Shown here one piece after another: positions 5,721-14,326 of a DNA stretch of 21,949 nucleotides. The DNA comes from JBCBKL01 sp963922565. Its GTDB lineage: Bacteria; Pseudomonadota; Alphaproteobacteria; Rhodobacterales; Rhodobacteraceae. Location: contig CAWUIQ010000056.1 in NCBI GenBank assembly GCA_963922565.1, positions 1 to 21,949 of the forward strand, given 5' to 3'. How positions within the stretch are numbered: the first letter of the stretch is position 1; each line of letters opens with the position of its first letter. The notes below the pieces were generated by a model that made no database searches, was not told where the DNA came from, and saw only the letters and a list, made by a program, of their open reading frames with translations. A program made the translations under genes and the position numbers.

Positions 5721-7124
5721 ATGGGTCAGGTCGTTGATCTGCCACGGAACGAAACCGGCATCGAAACGGCGCTTGGCGTGCTGAAGCAGCGGTTCGGCGA
5801 CCGCTTCCAGACTGGCCATTCGATCCGCGAACAGCATGGGCACACAACGACGTGGGTGCGGAACCAACCACCCGACGCCGTCGTCTTTCCGCATGATACG
5901 GTCGAGGTTTCAGAAATTGTTAAGGTCTGTGCGACCCACAACGTACCGCTCATCCCTTTCGGAACCGGCACCTCGCTTGAGGGCCACGTCAACGCCCCGG
6001 CAGGCGGTGTTTCGGTCGATCTCAGCCAGATGGACAGGATACTCGCGGTGCATCCCGAAGATCTGGATTGCGTCGTGCAGCCCGGCGTCACGCGGATGGA
6101 TCTCAACACCCATCTTCGGGATCAGGGCCTGTTCTTTCCAATCGACCCCGGGGCCAACGCGTCGCTCGGTGGCATGGCATCGACCCGCGCCAGCGGCACG
6201 AATGCCGTGCGTTACGGAACGATGCGCGACAACGTCCTGGCGCTTGAGGCGGTGATGGCCGATGGTCGGATCATCCGCACGGCCCAGCGGGCCAGAAAGA
6301 CCTCCGCTGGCTACGATCTGACGCGGCTCTTGGTCGGATCAGAGGGCACGCTGGGGATCATCACCGAGGTTACCCTGCGGCTGCAGGGCATCCCCGAAGC
6401 GATCAGTTCGGCCCGGTGTTCGTTTCCGTCGATTGATGCGGCCTGCCAGACGGTGATGCAGGTCATCCAGTTTGGCATTCCCGTCGCGCGGATCGAGCTG
6501 CTGGATACGCTCACAGTGAAGGCCGTGAACGCCTATTCGAAATTGTCATTGCCCGAGGCGCCGCTTCTATTACTGGAATTCCACGGGTCTGAAAGCGGCG
6601 TCGCGGAACAATCCGAAACATTCGGCGCAATCGCCGAAGAGCATGGCGCAACCGGATACCAGTCGGCGACCACGACCGAAGAACGCAACCAGCTGTGGCA
6701 GGCTCGGCATGACACCTATTGGGCGTATCTGAACTATGCCAAAGGCAAATCCGGTGTTGCCACCGATGTCTGCGTTCCGATCTCGCGTCTGGCAGAGGCG
6801 GTCAACGCGTCTCAGGACAAGGCGGCCGAGCTTGGCCTGACCGCGCCCATCGTGGGCCATGTGGGTGACGGCAACTTTCACGCAACCCCACTGATCGACA
6901 TGGAGGATGCCGATGAGGTCGCGCGGACCGAGGCGTTTATCAGCTGGCTTAACGATCTGGCAATCTCCATGGAAGGGACCTGCACCGGTGAGCATGGCAT
7001 CGGACAAGGCAAGATGCCCTATCTTCGGAAAGAGCTTGGTGTCGCGACCGATTTCATGGGCATGATCAAGCAAGCGCTCGATCCGCAGAACATCCTGAAC
7101 CCTGGCAAGATCATCTCACGATGA
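5721..7124 (+). CDS. FAD-linked oxidase, D-lactate dehydrogenase (cytochrome) / GlcD type
   Basis: A 467-aa flavoprotein of the VAO/PCMH superfamily. The FAD_binding_4 domain covers roughly residues 50-225, with PFGTGTSLEGHV at 79-90 and GSEGTLGIITE near 207-217. The FAD-oxidase_C domain runs to the end, with GHVGDGNFH at 379-387 and CTGEHGIG at 421-428, the metal/substrate site of D-2-hydroxyacid oxidases. The expected reaction is oxidation of D-lactate or another D-2-hydroxyacid with electrons passed to the respiratory chain; the exact substrate cannot be read off. A GGGAGG Shine-Dalgarno precedes the ATG. Its stop overlaps the start of the spondin gene by 4 bp, so translation is coupled. 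Confidence 0.9.
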   Translation: MGQVVDLPRNETGIETALGVLKQRFGDRFQTGHSIREQHGHTTTWVRNQPPDAVVFPHDTVEVSEIVKVCATHNVPLIPFGTGTSLEGHVNAPAGGVSVDLSQMDRILAVHPEDLDCVVQPGVTRMDLNTHLRDQGLFFPIDPGANASLGGMASTRASGTNAVRYGTMRDNVLALEAVMADGRIIRTAQRARKTSAGYDLTRLLVGSEGTLGIITEVTLRLQGIPEAISSARCSFPSIDAACQTVMQVIQFGIPVARIELLDTLTVKAVNAYSKLSLPEAPLLLLEFHGSESGVAEQSETFGAIAEEHGATGYQSATTTEERNQLWQARHDTYWAYLNYAKGKSGVATDVCVPISRLAEAVNASQDKAAELGLTAPIVGHVGDGNFHATPLIDMEDADEVARTEAFISWLNDLAISMEGTCTGEHGIGQGKMPYLRKELGVATDFMGMIKQALDPQNILNPGKIISR

Positions 7125-7747
7125 TCCGTGCCCTCGCAGCGGCCCTTCTGTTGGCGACATCGGCATGGGCGGACGAGGTGCGATATGCCGTTCGTATCAA
7201 TGTTCAGTGGGAGGCGGATACCGGCAATCCGGACAACCCACACTGGTCCCGATTGATCGCGTTTGCACACTCCACGCGCTATAGCCTGTTTGCTGACGGA
7301 GATACGGCTTCCAGCGGGCTTGCGTTGGTTGCGACAAACGGTCGGGTCGGCGTTCTCGAGGCTGAATTGGCCGAAGGGCGTCGGCGGGGGCGAGTTGGTG
7401 AACAGCTGGTCTTGCCCGGCCTGTCGACGGGTGTCGGCGTGTTTGAGTTTGAACTGCCAGTGACCCAGAAGCTGCGGGCCATCTCTTTCGCCACAATGCT
7501 GGCCCCCAGTCCCGATTGGTTTTCAGGTGCCAGCGGCGTGGTCCTTTTTGATGGGCAGCGTTGGTTGGATGATGTGCGCGTACCACTCTGGGTCTGGGAT
7601 GCTGGCGTCGATAGCGGTCCCGATTTCGAGGGTGCGAACCTGCCAACACAACCGCGACAATCCGTTCGCTTGCTGGCTCATCCCGCCTTTCTGCGGAGTG
7701 ACGCGCTCCGTCCAATCGGAGAAGCGGCGTTTGAGCGGATTGACTAG
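7121..7747 (+). CDS. Exported Spondin_N-domain protein
   Basis: This 208-aa protein has a signal peptide (residues 1-17, ending SAWA-D) and then a single Spondin_N (PF06468) domain. The diagnostic segments are HWSRLIAFAHSTRYSLF (41-57), APSPDWFSGASGVVLF (128-143) and WVWDAGVDSGPDF (157-169), the same landmarks as the C2-like F-spondin domain of animal matrix proteins. In eukaryotes this fold works extracellularly and binds calcium; the bacterial role is unknown. The ATG overlaps the stop of the FAD oxidase (ATGA). It ends the four-gene operon that begins at 2886. No other domain or anchor is visible, so it should be a soluble periplasmic or secreted protein. Confidence 0.88.
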   Translation: MIRALAAALLLATSAWADEVRYAVRINVQWEADTGNPDNPHWSRLIAFAHSTRYSLFADGDTASSGLALVATNGRVGVLEAELAEGRRRGRVGEQLVLPGLSTGVGVFEFELPVTQKLRAISFATMLAPSPDWFSGASGVVLFDGQRWLDDVRVPLWVWDAGVDSGPDFEGANLPTQPRQSVRLLAHPAFLRSDALRPIGEAAFERID

Positions 7748-7768
7748 GGTAAAAGAGAACCAGTTGCG

Positions 7769-7921
7769 GTGCGGCGGGCCCGAGTTTTCGTGCGCGCGAT
7801 GGCCAGTCAGGCGGGCTCGCACGGCTCGACACCGCCGATTTCACGAGAGATGCTGACCAGGTTCTACCGGGACCAGCGCATTCTTGCGGCACGAAGTGCC
7901 AAACAGTCGCCAAACGAATAG
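7769..7921 (+). CDS. Possible small 50-aa protein, doubtful
   Basis: A GTG-started frame of 50 codons follows the spondin gene. It is Arg-rich, with a C-terminal half containing SREMLTRFYRDQRILAARSA that could form a basic amphipathic helix. Internal starts at 7790 (GTG) and 7799 (ATG) are possible; the ATG gives 40 aa. There is no strong Shine-Dalgarno. It lies in the same frame as the spondin gene directly after that gene's TAG (7745-7747), with no further stop between. I recognise no family. Confidence 0.25.
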   Translation: MRRARVFVRAMASQAGSHGSTPPISREMLTRFYRDQRILAARSAKQSPNE

Positions 7922-7981
7922 GGCGCCAAATTTCGGCCTGACTTCGGTGTTAACCAACCAGAAAACCTTGGCTTCGGACCC

Positions 7982-8866
7982 ATGCGCCTCATTACCCAAT
8001 GTGTTTCATTGATCGGGATGGTCGTCGGCGTGTTGATGTTTTCATCAACCGTCAGAGCACCGGTCGAGACGGGGCAGGCAGCCGAACGTTTCGGTCAATT
8101 TGCCACTGACCAGGCGGTTTGGGTGCTTCAGGGGCCTGGCACCGGCAATCCCCGGGCCATGAAGCGGCACCTCCCGAAATCAGGTGACGGTTGGACGCGA
8201 CGCAGCTTTGCGCGCGGTGAAAATCGTGGCTTGCTGCTGACCTCGGTTGATCCCGGATTGGCGAGCCAGGAGGCTTCGGCGCGGATGACGCTGCAGCTTG
8301 GCTATTTCGATCAGTTCGGATGGGTCTATGAGAAAGGTCCGCATATCGTTGCTATCAACGTGCGGCCCGTGCGCCCCACGCAAGAAGCCCATGAGACGAC
8401 CCTGGTTGCCCTTACCGGGCAGCCCACGCATGACCTCGATGCCGATATACAACAAACCGATCGCGGCTGGGCCGTGATAGGCGGCGTTCCATTCTCGCGC
8501 CGCGATTTCCCGACATCCGCCGGTCGCCGGGTCCGGGGCTTCATAGGGCGGTTGGGGGACAGCCACGGCGTTCGGATCGATGTTCGCGCGCTCGCCCCTG
8601 ACACGGCTGTGCGCGAACTGCTGGAAAGAATTGACTATGACGGGTTGAACGCGTTTCTCGATGCGCCTGCCTCGAATGTAGGCAGCAATGCGCAACCAAT
8701 CGAGATCGTCGAAGAAGCCTCTGTGGCCCAGGAGGATCTGAGCCATCGGCTGCGGCGGCGATTGTCCAACAACCCGGATCGGGCACTGGAAAAACCGCGG
8801 CCGGGCGCGTCCCGGAAATCGATATGTCGCATGGATGGCGCTATCAAACGCTGCATCATCGAATGA
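7982..8866 (+). CDS. Exported protein of unknown function (294 aa)
   Basis: I do not recognise a family. Residues 1-26 are a signal peptide or signal anchor (hydrophobic SLIGMVVGVLMF). The rest looks globular and soluble, with a beta-rich centre (about 100-200) and a predicted helix near 208-226 (AVRELLERIDYDGLNAFL). The acidic linker IEIVEEASVAQED gives way to a basic C-terminal tail with RRRLSNNPDRALEKPRPGASRK and two Cys (CRMDGAIKRC) that could form a disulfide in the periplasm. The ATG has only a weak Shine-Dalgarno. It stands alone between the spondin operon and the DMGDH-like gene, in the same direction. Third-position GC and length support a real gene. Confidence 0.7.
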   Translation: MRLITQCVSLIGMVVGVLMFSSTVRAPVETGQAAERFGQFATDQAVWVLQGPGTGNPRAMKRHLPKSGDGWTRRSFARGENRGLLLTSVDPGLASQEASARMTLQLGYFDQFGWVYEKGPHIVAINVRPVRPTQEAHETTLVALTGQPTHDLDADIQQTDRGWAVIGGVPFSRRDFPTSAGRRVRGFIGRLGDSHGVRIDVRALAPDTAVRELLERIDYDGLNAFLDAPASNVGSNAQPIEIVEEASVAQEDLSHRLRRRLSNNPDRALEKPRPGASRKSICRMDGAIKRCIIE

Positions 8867-8985
8867 TCGGTTTCTGAGACTGCGCCGACGTCGTTTTTGT
8901 ATTGTCAGCGGTCGGCTTCTCTTGGTGGAATCCTGCGTCTTTTCATAGAACGGTTGCCACGGATGCTGATCGGGAAGGACATGCG

Positions 8986-11475
8986 ATGAAGGCCAATGTG
9001 AAAGCTCTGGTTGTCGGTGGCGGAGCGGTCGGCACCTCCATCGCCTATCACCTCGCAAGGGCAGGGTGGGACGATGTCATGCTGCTTGAGCGGGATGAGT
9101 TGACCTCGGGCTCGACCTGGCATGCGGCGGGCCTGCTGCCCTATTTCAACATGTCCTACGCGACGACCCACATCCACGACTATTCGATCAAGTTCTACAA
9201 GACGCTCGAAGAGGAAACCGGTCTCAACGCAGGCTTTTTTGTCGTCGGCAATCTTCGCATGGCCCAGACCCAGGATCGCATGGATGAATACATGCTTTAC
9301 GCCTCAACGGCAGAGACCTGTGACGTGCCTTACGAATGGATGTCACCGGCGCAGATCAAGGACCGCTGGCCGCTTGTCCGTACGGAGGATTTGAAGGGCG
9401 CGATCTACCATCCCACGGACGGCTACATAAACCCGGCGGATGTCACAATGGCCATGGCCAAGGGCGCCCGCCAGCGCGGCGTGACGATCGAGCGGAAATG
9501 GCAGGTCGACGGCTATCAATGGACGGGCGATCATTGGGATGTCACCTGCACTAAGATGGTCGAAAAGGGCGGGAACCTCGTCCCCTCGGACGAGCAGGTT
9601 GTCATTCACGCCGAACATGTCGTCACAGCCACGGGCAATCACGCCCAGCGGACGGCGCAATTGCTGGGCATCAAGATCCCGGCAATTCCGGTCGAACACC
9701 AGTACATCGTGACCGAACCCGATCCGACACTTGTCGAATGGCGCAAGTCCAACGATGAACACCCGGTTCTGCGCGATGCCGATGCGAAATGGTACGTGCG
9801 CGAAGAGCGTGGCGGCTGGATCCTTGGGCCCTATGAGCGGAACGCGCCCGCCCGGTTCGAGTACAGCGTGCCAGACAGCTTTCGTGCCGACCTCTTCCCT
9901 CTCGATCTCGAACGGATCGAAGAGGAATACATGTCGATGATCCACCGCATCCCGTCATCCGAAACGGTGGGTTTGAAAGACGATTACAACGGTCCGATCT
10001 GTTATACGCCGGACGGAAACCCCTTGCTGGGGCCTGCGCCCGGTCTGACGAACATGTGGCTGGCCGAAGGGTTTTCGTTTGGCATCACGGCTGCGGGCGG
10101 TACGGGCCACTACCTGGCCCAATTGATAGTCGAGGGCGAGGCCGAGATCGACATGGCCTCGCTGGACCCAAAGCGTTACGGCTCTTGGATGACGACCGAG
10201 TATGCGGCGCGCAAGAACGAGGAATGTTACGAACACGTCTATATCCTCCACCACCCGGATGAAGAGCGCCCGGCCTGCCGCCCCTTGCGCACCGCGCCGG
10301 CCTATGACCGGCAAAAGGCGGCGGGGGCCCAGTTCGGGCAGGTCAACGGCTGGGAACGGCCGAACTACTATGCACCCGAGGGTTTTTCGGATCATGACAG
10401 CCGCAGCTTCCGGCGTGGCGGTTGGTGGCGATATGCCGTTGAAGAGGCAAAGGCGATCCGTGAGGGCGTCGGCCTGATCGACGCGACTGCCTTTGCCAAA
10501 CATCGCATCAGCGGCCCCGGCGCCACCGCTTTTCTAGATTGGTTCACCTGCAACAAGCTGCCCAAGGTCGGGCGTATCAACCTGACCTACGCGCTGACGT
10601 CGCACGGCACGACGCGCACCGAGTATACGATCGTCCGAGTGGCCGAAGACGATTACTATCTGGTCAGCGCGGGCGCATGGCATGCCTATGATCAGGATTA
10701 CCTCTACAAGGCGATCATGGAAAAAGAGGCCGAGTTCGGCCGCATCAACGAAGAAGACGTCACAACCAAGTGGGGCGTCTTTGCCATTGCCGGTCCAAAG
10801 TCGCGGGATGTCCTCAACGAGCTTGTTAAGGATGCTGATCCGGCCACGGTTCTGTCGAACAAACGGTTCCCGTGGCTTTCGGTGCGCGATATCGAACTTG
10901 GCATGTGCCCTGTCCGTGCCATCCGTGTTGCCTATACCGGCGAGCTGGGGTGGGAGCTGCACCATCCGATAGAAATGCAGAACTATCTTTGGGATCAACT
11001 GGTCTTGGCGGGCGAAAAGCACGACATGAAGCTGGTTGGCGCACGGGCGCAGAACTGGCTGCGGCAGGAAAAGTCATACCGCGCCTTCGGCACCGAATTG
11101 GGCCGTGACGCGACGCCGCTTGAGGCTGACCTTCCCCGCTTTGTCGATCTGGGCAAGGACTTCTATGGCAAGACAGCGATGGAACAAACCGGTATCCGTT
11201 CGAAATGCGTGACCTTGCTGATTGACGGGCCAGAGGATGCTGACCCGTGGGGTCGCGAAGCACTTTATCATGGGGATGAACGGGTGGGCCGTCTGACTTC
11301 CGGCGGCTATTCAGTCCATTTCGGCAAGTCGATTGGCATGGGCTATGTCCGGCCCGATCTGGCAGTTCCCGGCACCCAGCTTAAGGTCAGGATGTTCGAC
11401 CAGCTTTGGGATGCGACAATACAGGTCGACAGCCCCTATGACACTGGAAATGAAGCAATTCGTCAGGACAGTTAA
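8986..11475 (+). CDS. Dimethylglycine/sarcosine dehydrogenase-like FAD and GcvT fusion protein
   Basis: An 829-aa enzyme with an N-terminal DAO-type FAD domain fused to GcvT (aminomethyltransferase) domains. Such enzymes demethylate dimethylglycine, sarcosine or related N-methyl compounds and pass the one-carbon unit to tetrahydrofolate. The dinucleotide motif VVGGGAVGTSIAYHLA is at about 8-23. The motif SGSTWHAAG contains His46, the residue that carries covalent FAD in dimethylglycine dehydrogenase. The FAD part runs to about 370, a linker FAO_M-like region to about 430, GcvT_N to about 715 and GcvT_C to about 815. Start 8986 is taken because the Rossmann strand begins right after it and GAAGGA lies before it; a longer in-frame extension to 8902 lacks support. 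The exact methylamine substrate is not determined. Confidence 0.88.
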   Translation: MKANVKALVVGGGAVGTSIAYHLARAGWDDVMLLERDELTSGSTWHAAGLLPYFNMSYATTHIHDYSIKFYKTLEEETGLNAGFFVVGNLRMAQTQDRMDEYMLYASTAETCDVPYEWMSPAQIKDRWPLVRTEDLKGAIYHPTDGYINPADVTMAMAKGARQRGVTIERKWQVDGYQWTGDHWDVTCTKMVEKGGNLVPSDEQVVIHAEHVVTATGNHAQRTAQLLGIKIPAIPVEHQYIVTEPDPTLVEWRKSNDEHPVLRDADAKWYVREERGGWILGPYERNAPARFEYSVPDSFRADLFPLDLERIEEEYMSMIHRIPSSETVGLKDDYNGPICYTPDGNPLLGPAPGLTNMWLAEGFSFGITAAGGTGHYLAQLIVEGEAEIDMASLDPKRYGSWMTTEYAARKNEECYEHVYILHHPDEERPACRPLRTAPAYDRQKAAGAQFGQVNGWERPNYYAPEGFSDHDSRSFRRGGWWRYAVEEAKAIREGVGLIDATAFAKHRISGPGATAFLDWFTCNKLPKVGRINLTYALTSHGTTRTEYTIVRVAEDDYYLVSAGAWHAYDQDYLYKAIMEKEAEFGRINEEDVTTKWGVFAIAGPKSRDVLNELVKDADPATVLSNKRFPWLSVRDIELGMCPVRAIRVAYTGELGWELHHPIEMQNYLWDQLVLAGEKHDMKLVGARAQNWLRQEKSYRAFGTELGRDATPLEADLPRFVDLGKDFYGKTAMEQTGIRSKCVTLLIDGPEDADPWGREALYHGDERVGRLTSGGYSVHFGKSIGMGYVRPDLAVPGTQLKVRMFDQLWDATIQVDSPYDTGNEAIRQDS

Positions 11476-11584
11476 TCTTTTGTTGCCTTGGCAATGACAC
11501 AATCAAGGCGGGAAATAGGCAGAAACATTCCGTCTTGTCGCCCTATTGGCGTGATCCCATCAAATTGTGTGTGGAAGGGGATAA

Positions 11585-12235
11585 TTGCGTGTCATGAGCT
11601 TTATGAAAGATTTCTCGGGCTGGCCACCAGCCGATGTGGCAGGCGCTCTTACAGGGATTGCAGGCGACGGCCATGTGCGGACGCCTTGCGGCCCTCGCCG
11701 GCTTGAATTTGTCCGGCCGGGTGATCTGATCGTGACACGGGACAACGGCCTTCAGCCCGTTCGAGCGATCTGGACCCATCAGATTTCTGACACTGCCATG
11801 CATGCTGACCCACTGCGGGCTCCGGTGCGCCTTGCTGCGCGCGCAATTGGGCCCATGATGCCGCAACGCCCGCTGACCCTTGCCCCCGATCATCGCATTC
11901 TGGTCCCCTCCTACCTGTTATGCGATGTCGAAGGGGCAGGGGGTCTGATGGAGGCGCGCGGCCTCGCCGGAACCAGCGATGAGGCATACTTTGACCGCAA
12001 CTCGGCCAGTCAGCAGTTCTATAACCCCGTCTTCGACAAGCCGCAGGTGGTGTTGATCAACGGCCTGCCGGTCGAGACATTCCACGTTTGCCCTGAAACG
12101 CTTGGGAATGTGCCGGAGGACAGCCGCATCGATCTGTTGCGGCAGTTTCCGGCCCTGCGCGGCAAGGGCCAGGTCATCCCGGCGCTGCAATATCCCGCTG
12201 TGTCGTCAGACGATTACCTGCCCGGATTTGCCTGA
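11585..12235 (+). CDS. Stand-alone Hint_2 (hedgehog/intein-type) domain protein
   Basis: A 216-aa protein made almost wholly of a Hint_2 (PF13403) domain. RPGDLIVTRDNGLQPVR at 44-60, APDHRILV at 100-107 and the end block VVLINGLPVETFHVCPETL at 155-173 match the Hint proteins frequent in roseobacters. Hint domains drive protein self-splicing or self-cleavage, but here the first catalytic Cys at the beginning of the domain (the usual CFxxGT block) is replaced by GDGHVRTPCG, and no passenger domain precedes it. Activity is therefore doubtful. The TTG at 11585 is 4 nt after GGAAGGGG; an ATG at 11594 is the alternative start but lies 13 nt away. It converges with the FAD oxidase gene, ending 4 bp from it. 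Confidence 0.78.
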   Translation: MRVMSFMKDFSGWPPADVAGALTGIAGDGHVRTPCGPRRLEFVRPGDLIVTRDNGLQPVRAIWTHQISDTAMHADPLRAPVRLAARAIGPMMPQRPLTLAPDHRILVPSYLLCDVEGAGGLMEARGLAGTSDEAYFDRNSASQQFYNPVFDKPQVVLINGLPVETFHVCPETLGNVPEDSRIDLLRQFPALRGKGQVIPALQYPAVSSDDYLPGFA

Positions 12236-12239
12236 TCCA

Positions 12240-13310
12240 TCAGCCCTGCGAAAAGCGCGCTGGTGATACGGCAGCGACCGTATCAGCCGCTAATTCCGAT
12301 GACCTGCCCAGAACGAGATCGCTGAGCAAGCGGCTTGCAGCAGGTGCGGTCTGAAACCCATATCCGCCCTGACCGGCGCACCACACAAACTCTGGTGTCA
12401 CCGGATCGCGACCCAGAACCAGCACCCGATCCCGCGCGAATGTTCTCAGCCCGGCCCAGTTCGTTTCGACCCGATCGACGGTCTCTGTCACGCAGGCTTC
12501 GTACCGCGCGATCCCTTCGGCCAGCACAAGATCATCAGCCCACGCGTCATGGGGTTCAACCGGATCCTCGTCGGCGGGTGAGACCAGCAACTTTCCTGCA
12601 TCCGGTTTCGCATACCAGGTTTCGCCAGCGCCCATGAACATCGGCCAATGCGACACGTCGTGCCCCCCGGGTGCGGGAAGTCGGGCCATCGACCTGCGAT
12701 GCGGGATCAATCCGATGGGGTCGATCCCGGCCATCACCGCCACTGCATCTGCCCAGGCACCGGCCGCGTTGACCAGCGTGGGGGCCTCAAACGTTTCAGC
12801 ACCGCAGGTCACGATCCATCTGCCCGATGAGAACGTTATTGCAGAGACTTTCTTGCCCGTCAGAACCTGCCCACCAGACCTTCTGACGACGCTCGCGAAA
12901 TCCTGAAGCATCCGGTCCGTATCGATGTCAAAAGCCGCCTCGTGGTAGGCCGCCTGCTTGACGGTGTCCGCAGCCAGGATCGGAACAAAACCCTTTGCCT
13001 CTGCCACGCTGATCTCTTTGGTCTGTAGGGATCTGCAATCCGTTGCGAACTGCTCGGCGTCCCCATCCCCGGCCACCAGAAGCAGACCGCGCGGGGTCAG
13101 GTAAGGCTGATGATACTCGGCCGAGGCCTTGTTAAGGGCCACAACGGGCGGCAAGCCATAGAGCGCCTCGAACAGGGCCGCAGAGCGACCCGATGCGTGA
13201 TATCCCAACCCCTCCTCGGCCTCGAGCACTAGAACCGAAGCGTCTTCGGACAGACGCGCAGCGGCGGACAGGCCGGCAATGCCGCCCCCGATGACGATAA
13301 TATCGGTCAC
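12240..13310 (-). CDS. DAO-family FAD-dependent oxidoreductase (amino-acid oxidase-like)
   Basis: A 356-aa flavoprotein of the DAO superfamily (glycine oxidase, D-amino-acid dehydrogenase, L-2-hydroxyglutarate/glycerol-3-phosphate oxidase group). IIVIGGGIAGLSAAARL at 4-20 binds the FAD ADP moiety, and HASGRSAALF near 38-47 and the C-terminal WCAGQGGYGFQTAPAASRLLSDLV block are typical. Substrate cannot be assigned; an amino or 2-hydroxy acid is likely. The start is GTG (13308-13310) with GAGGAA 5 nt upstream, and it overlaps by one base the stop of the aldo/keto reductase before it, so the two form an operon. Confidence 0.85.
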   Translation of the reverse strand: MTDIIVIGGGIAGLSAAARLSEDASVLVLEAEEGLGYHASGRSAALFEALYGLPPVVALNKASAEYHQPYLTPRGLLLVAGDGDAEQFATDCRSLQTKEISVAEAKGFVPILAADTVKQAAYHEAAFDIDTDRMLQDFASVVRRSGGQVLTGKKVSAITFSSGRWIVTCGAETFEAPTLVNAAGAWADAVAVMAGIDPIGLIPHRRSMARLPAPGGHDVSHWPMFMGAGETWYAKPDAGKLLVSPADEDPVEPHDAWADDLVLAEGIARYEACVTETVDRVETNWAGLRTFARDRVLVLGRDPVTPEFVWCAGQGGYGFQTAPAASRLLSDLVLGRSSELAADTVAAVSPARFSQG

Positions 13311-14236
13311 TACTGTTCCTCGATCCGATCCGTCGCGGGTGGCGGGGTCTGGGACAGTGCCGTGATCTCTGCATAGATCTCTGGCGTCATCTGGAATTCG
13401 AGTGCTGCGAGCGACGGTGCGAGTTGTTCGGCTGAACGGGCGGAGACGATGGGGCGAGGCCGCGCCGGATGCGCCATCGCCCAGGTGACGGCCAGCGTCG
13501 CCGGATCGACGCCCATCTGGCCCGCATAGGCCTTTAGCGCGGACGCGGTTTCATGCATCCAGTCCAGCCCGTAGCGCGTCGCATAACGGTCATCTTCGGA
13601 CAGGCGCCCGGAACCTCCGTCTGCGTATTTCCCGGTCAACAACCCACCCCCGAGTGGCGAATAGGGGGCGATTTCGATCCCCTGATCCACAGCCATCGGA
13701 AAAATCTCAACCTCGGCCTGCCGTTTCACCAGGTTGTGCATCGGCTGGATGATATCGATGCGCATGTCGAAACGGGCGGCGATAGCCTGCGCTTTCATCA
13801 CCTGCCACGCGGCATAGTTCGATACCCCGACATACCGGATCAAACCCTGATCCTTGAGCGACGCCAGCGCATCCATCGTTTCGGTCAGGTCTGTGTCCGG
13901 GTCAAATCGGTGCATGTAGAGGATATCGACGACATCCATATTCAGGCGCTGGCGTGAGACATCAAAGGTCGTGTGGATGTTCTCGCGGCTGCCGCCTCCT
14001 TCATACCCCGCTTTGGTCGCAACGATGATCTGTTCGCGTTCGGGGGCGACCAATTGGCCAAGCAGGGTTTCTGAGGCGCCGTCGTTATAGACATAGGCCG
14101 TGTCGAAATGGGTGATGCCTGCGGATCTGGCCGCATCGTACATCGCTTTGGATGCCGCCGCGTCGGCGCGGCCTCCAAACTGCATGGTGCCGAATGTCAG
14201 AGGGCTAAGCGGGGTACCGTCGAGCGCTTGGATCAT
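13310..14236 (-). CDS. Aldo/keto reductase
   Basis: A 308-aa NADPH-dependent aldo/keto reductase with the whole catalytic tetrad: Asp45 and Tyr50 in FDTAYVYN, Lys75 in VATKAG and His109 in LYMHRFD. The cofactor loop near PYSPLGGGLLTGKY is also present. Length fits the family. The ATG at 14234-14236 is chosen over an in-frame TTG two codons upstream because AGGG stands 7 nt before the ATG. It is the first gene of a two-gene operon with the DAO-type oxidase and is divergent from the DUF2461 gene. The carbonyl substrate is unknown. Confidence 0.9.
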   Translation of the reverse strand: MIQALDGTPLSPLTFGTMQFGGRADAAASKAMYDAARSAGITHFDTAYVYNDGASETLLGQLVAPEREQIIVATKAGYEGGGSRENIHTTFDVSRQRLNMDVVDILYMHRFDPDTDLTETMDALASLKDQGLIRYVGVSNYAAWQVMKAQAIAARFDMRIDIIQPMHNLVKRQAEVEIFPMAVDQGIEIAPYSPLGGGLLTGKYADGGSGRLSEDDRYATRYGLDWMHETASALKAYAGQMGVDPATLAVTWAMAHPARPRPIVSARSAEQLAPSLAALEFQMTPEIYAEITALSQTPPPATDRIEEQ

Positions 14237-14326
14237 GCCCAATCCCTGCCACGGCGATGGCGCAGGCGCAATCCTTGGCGGTTCGGCGTCTCAGCGGTTA
14301 ACCTTGCTCAGACAGAGGAGGGACAC

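Noticed and set aside
8902..8985. 28-residue N-terminal extension of the DMGDH-like enzyme
   Set aside because: The FAD-binding strand begins right after the ATG at 8986, which has a ribosome-binding site; the extension has no family counterpart.
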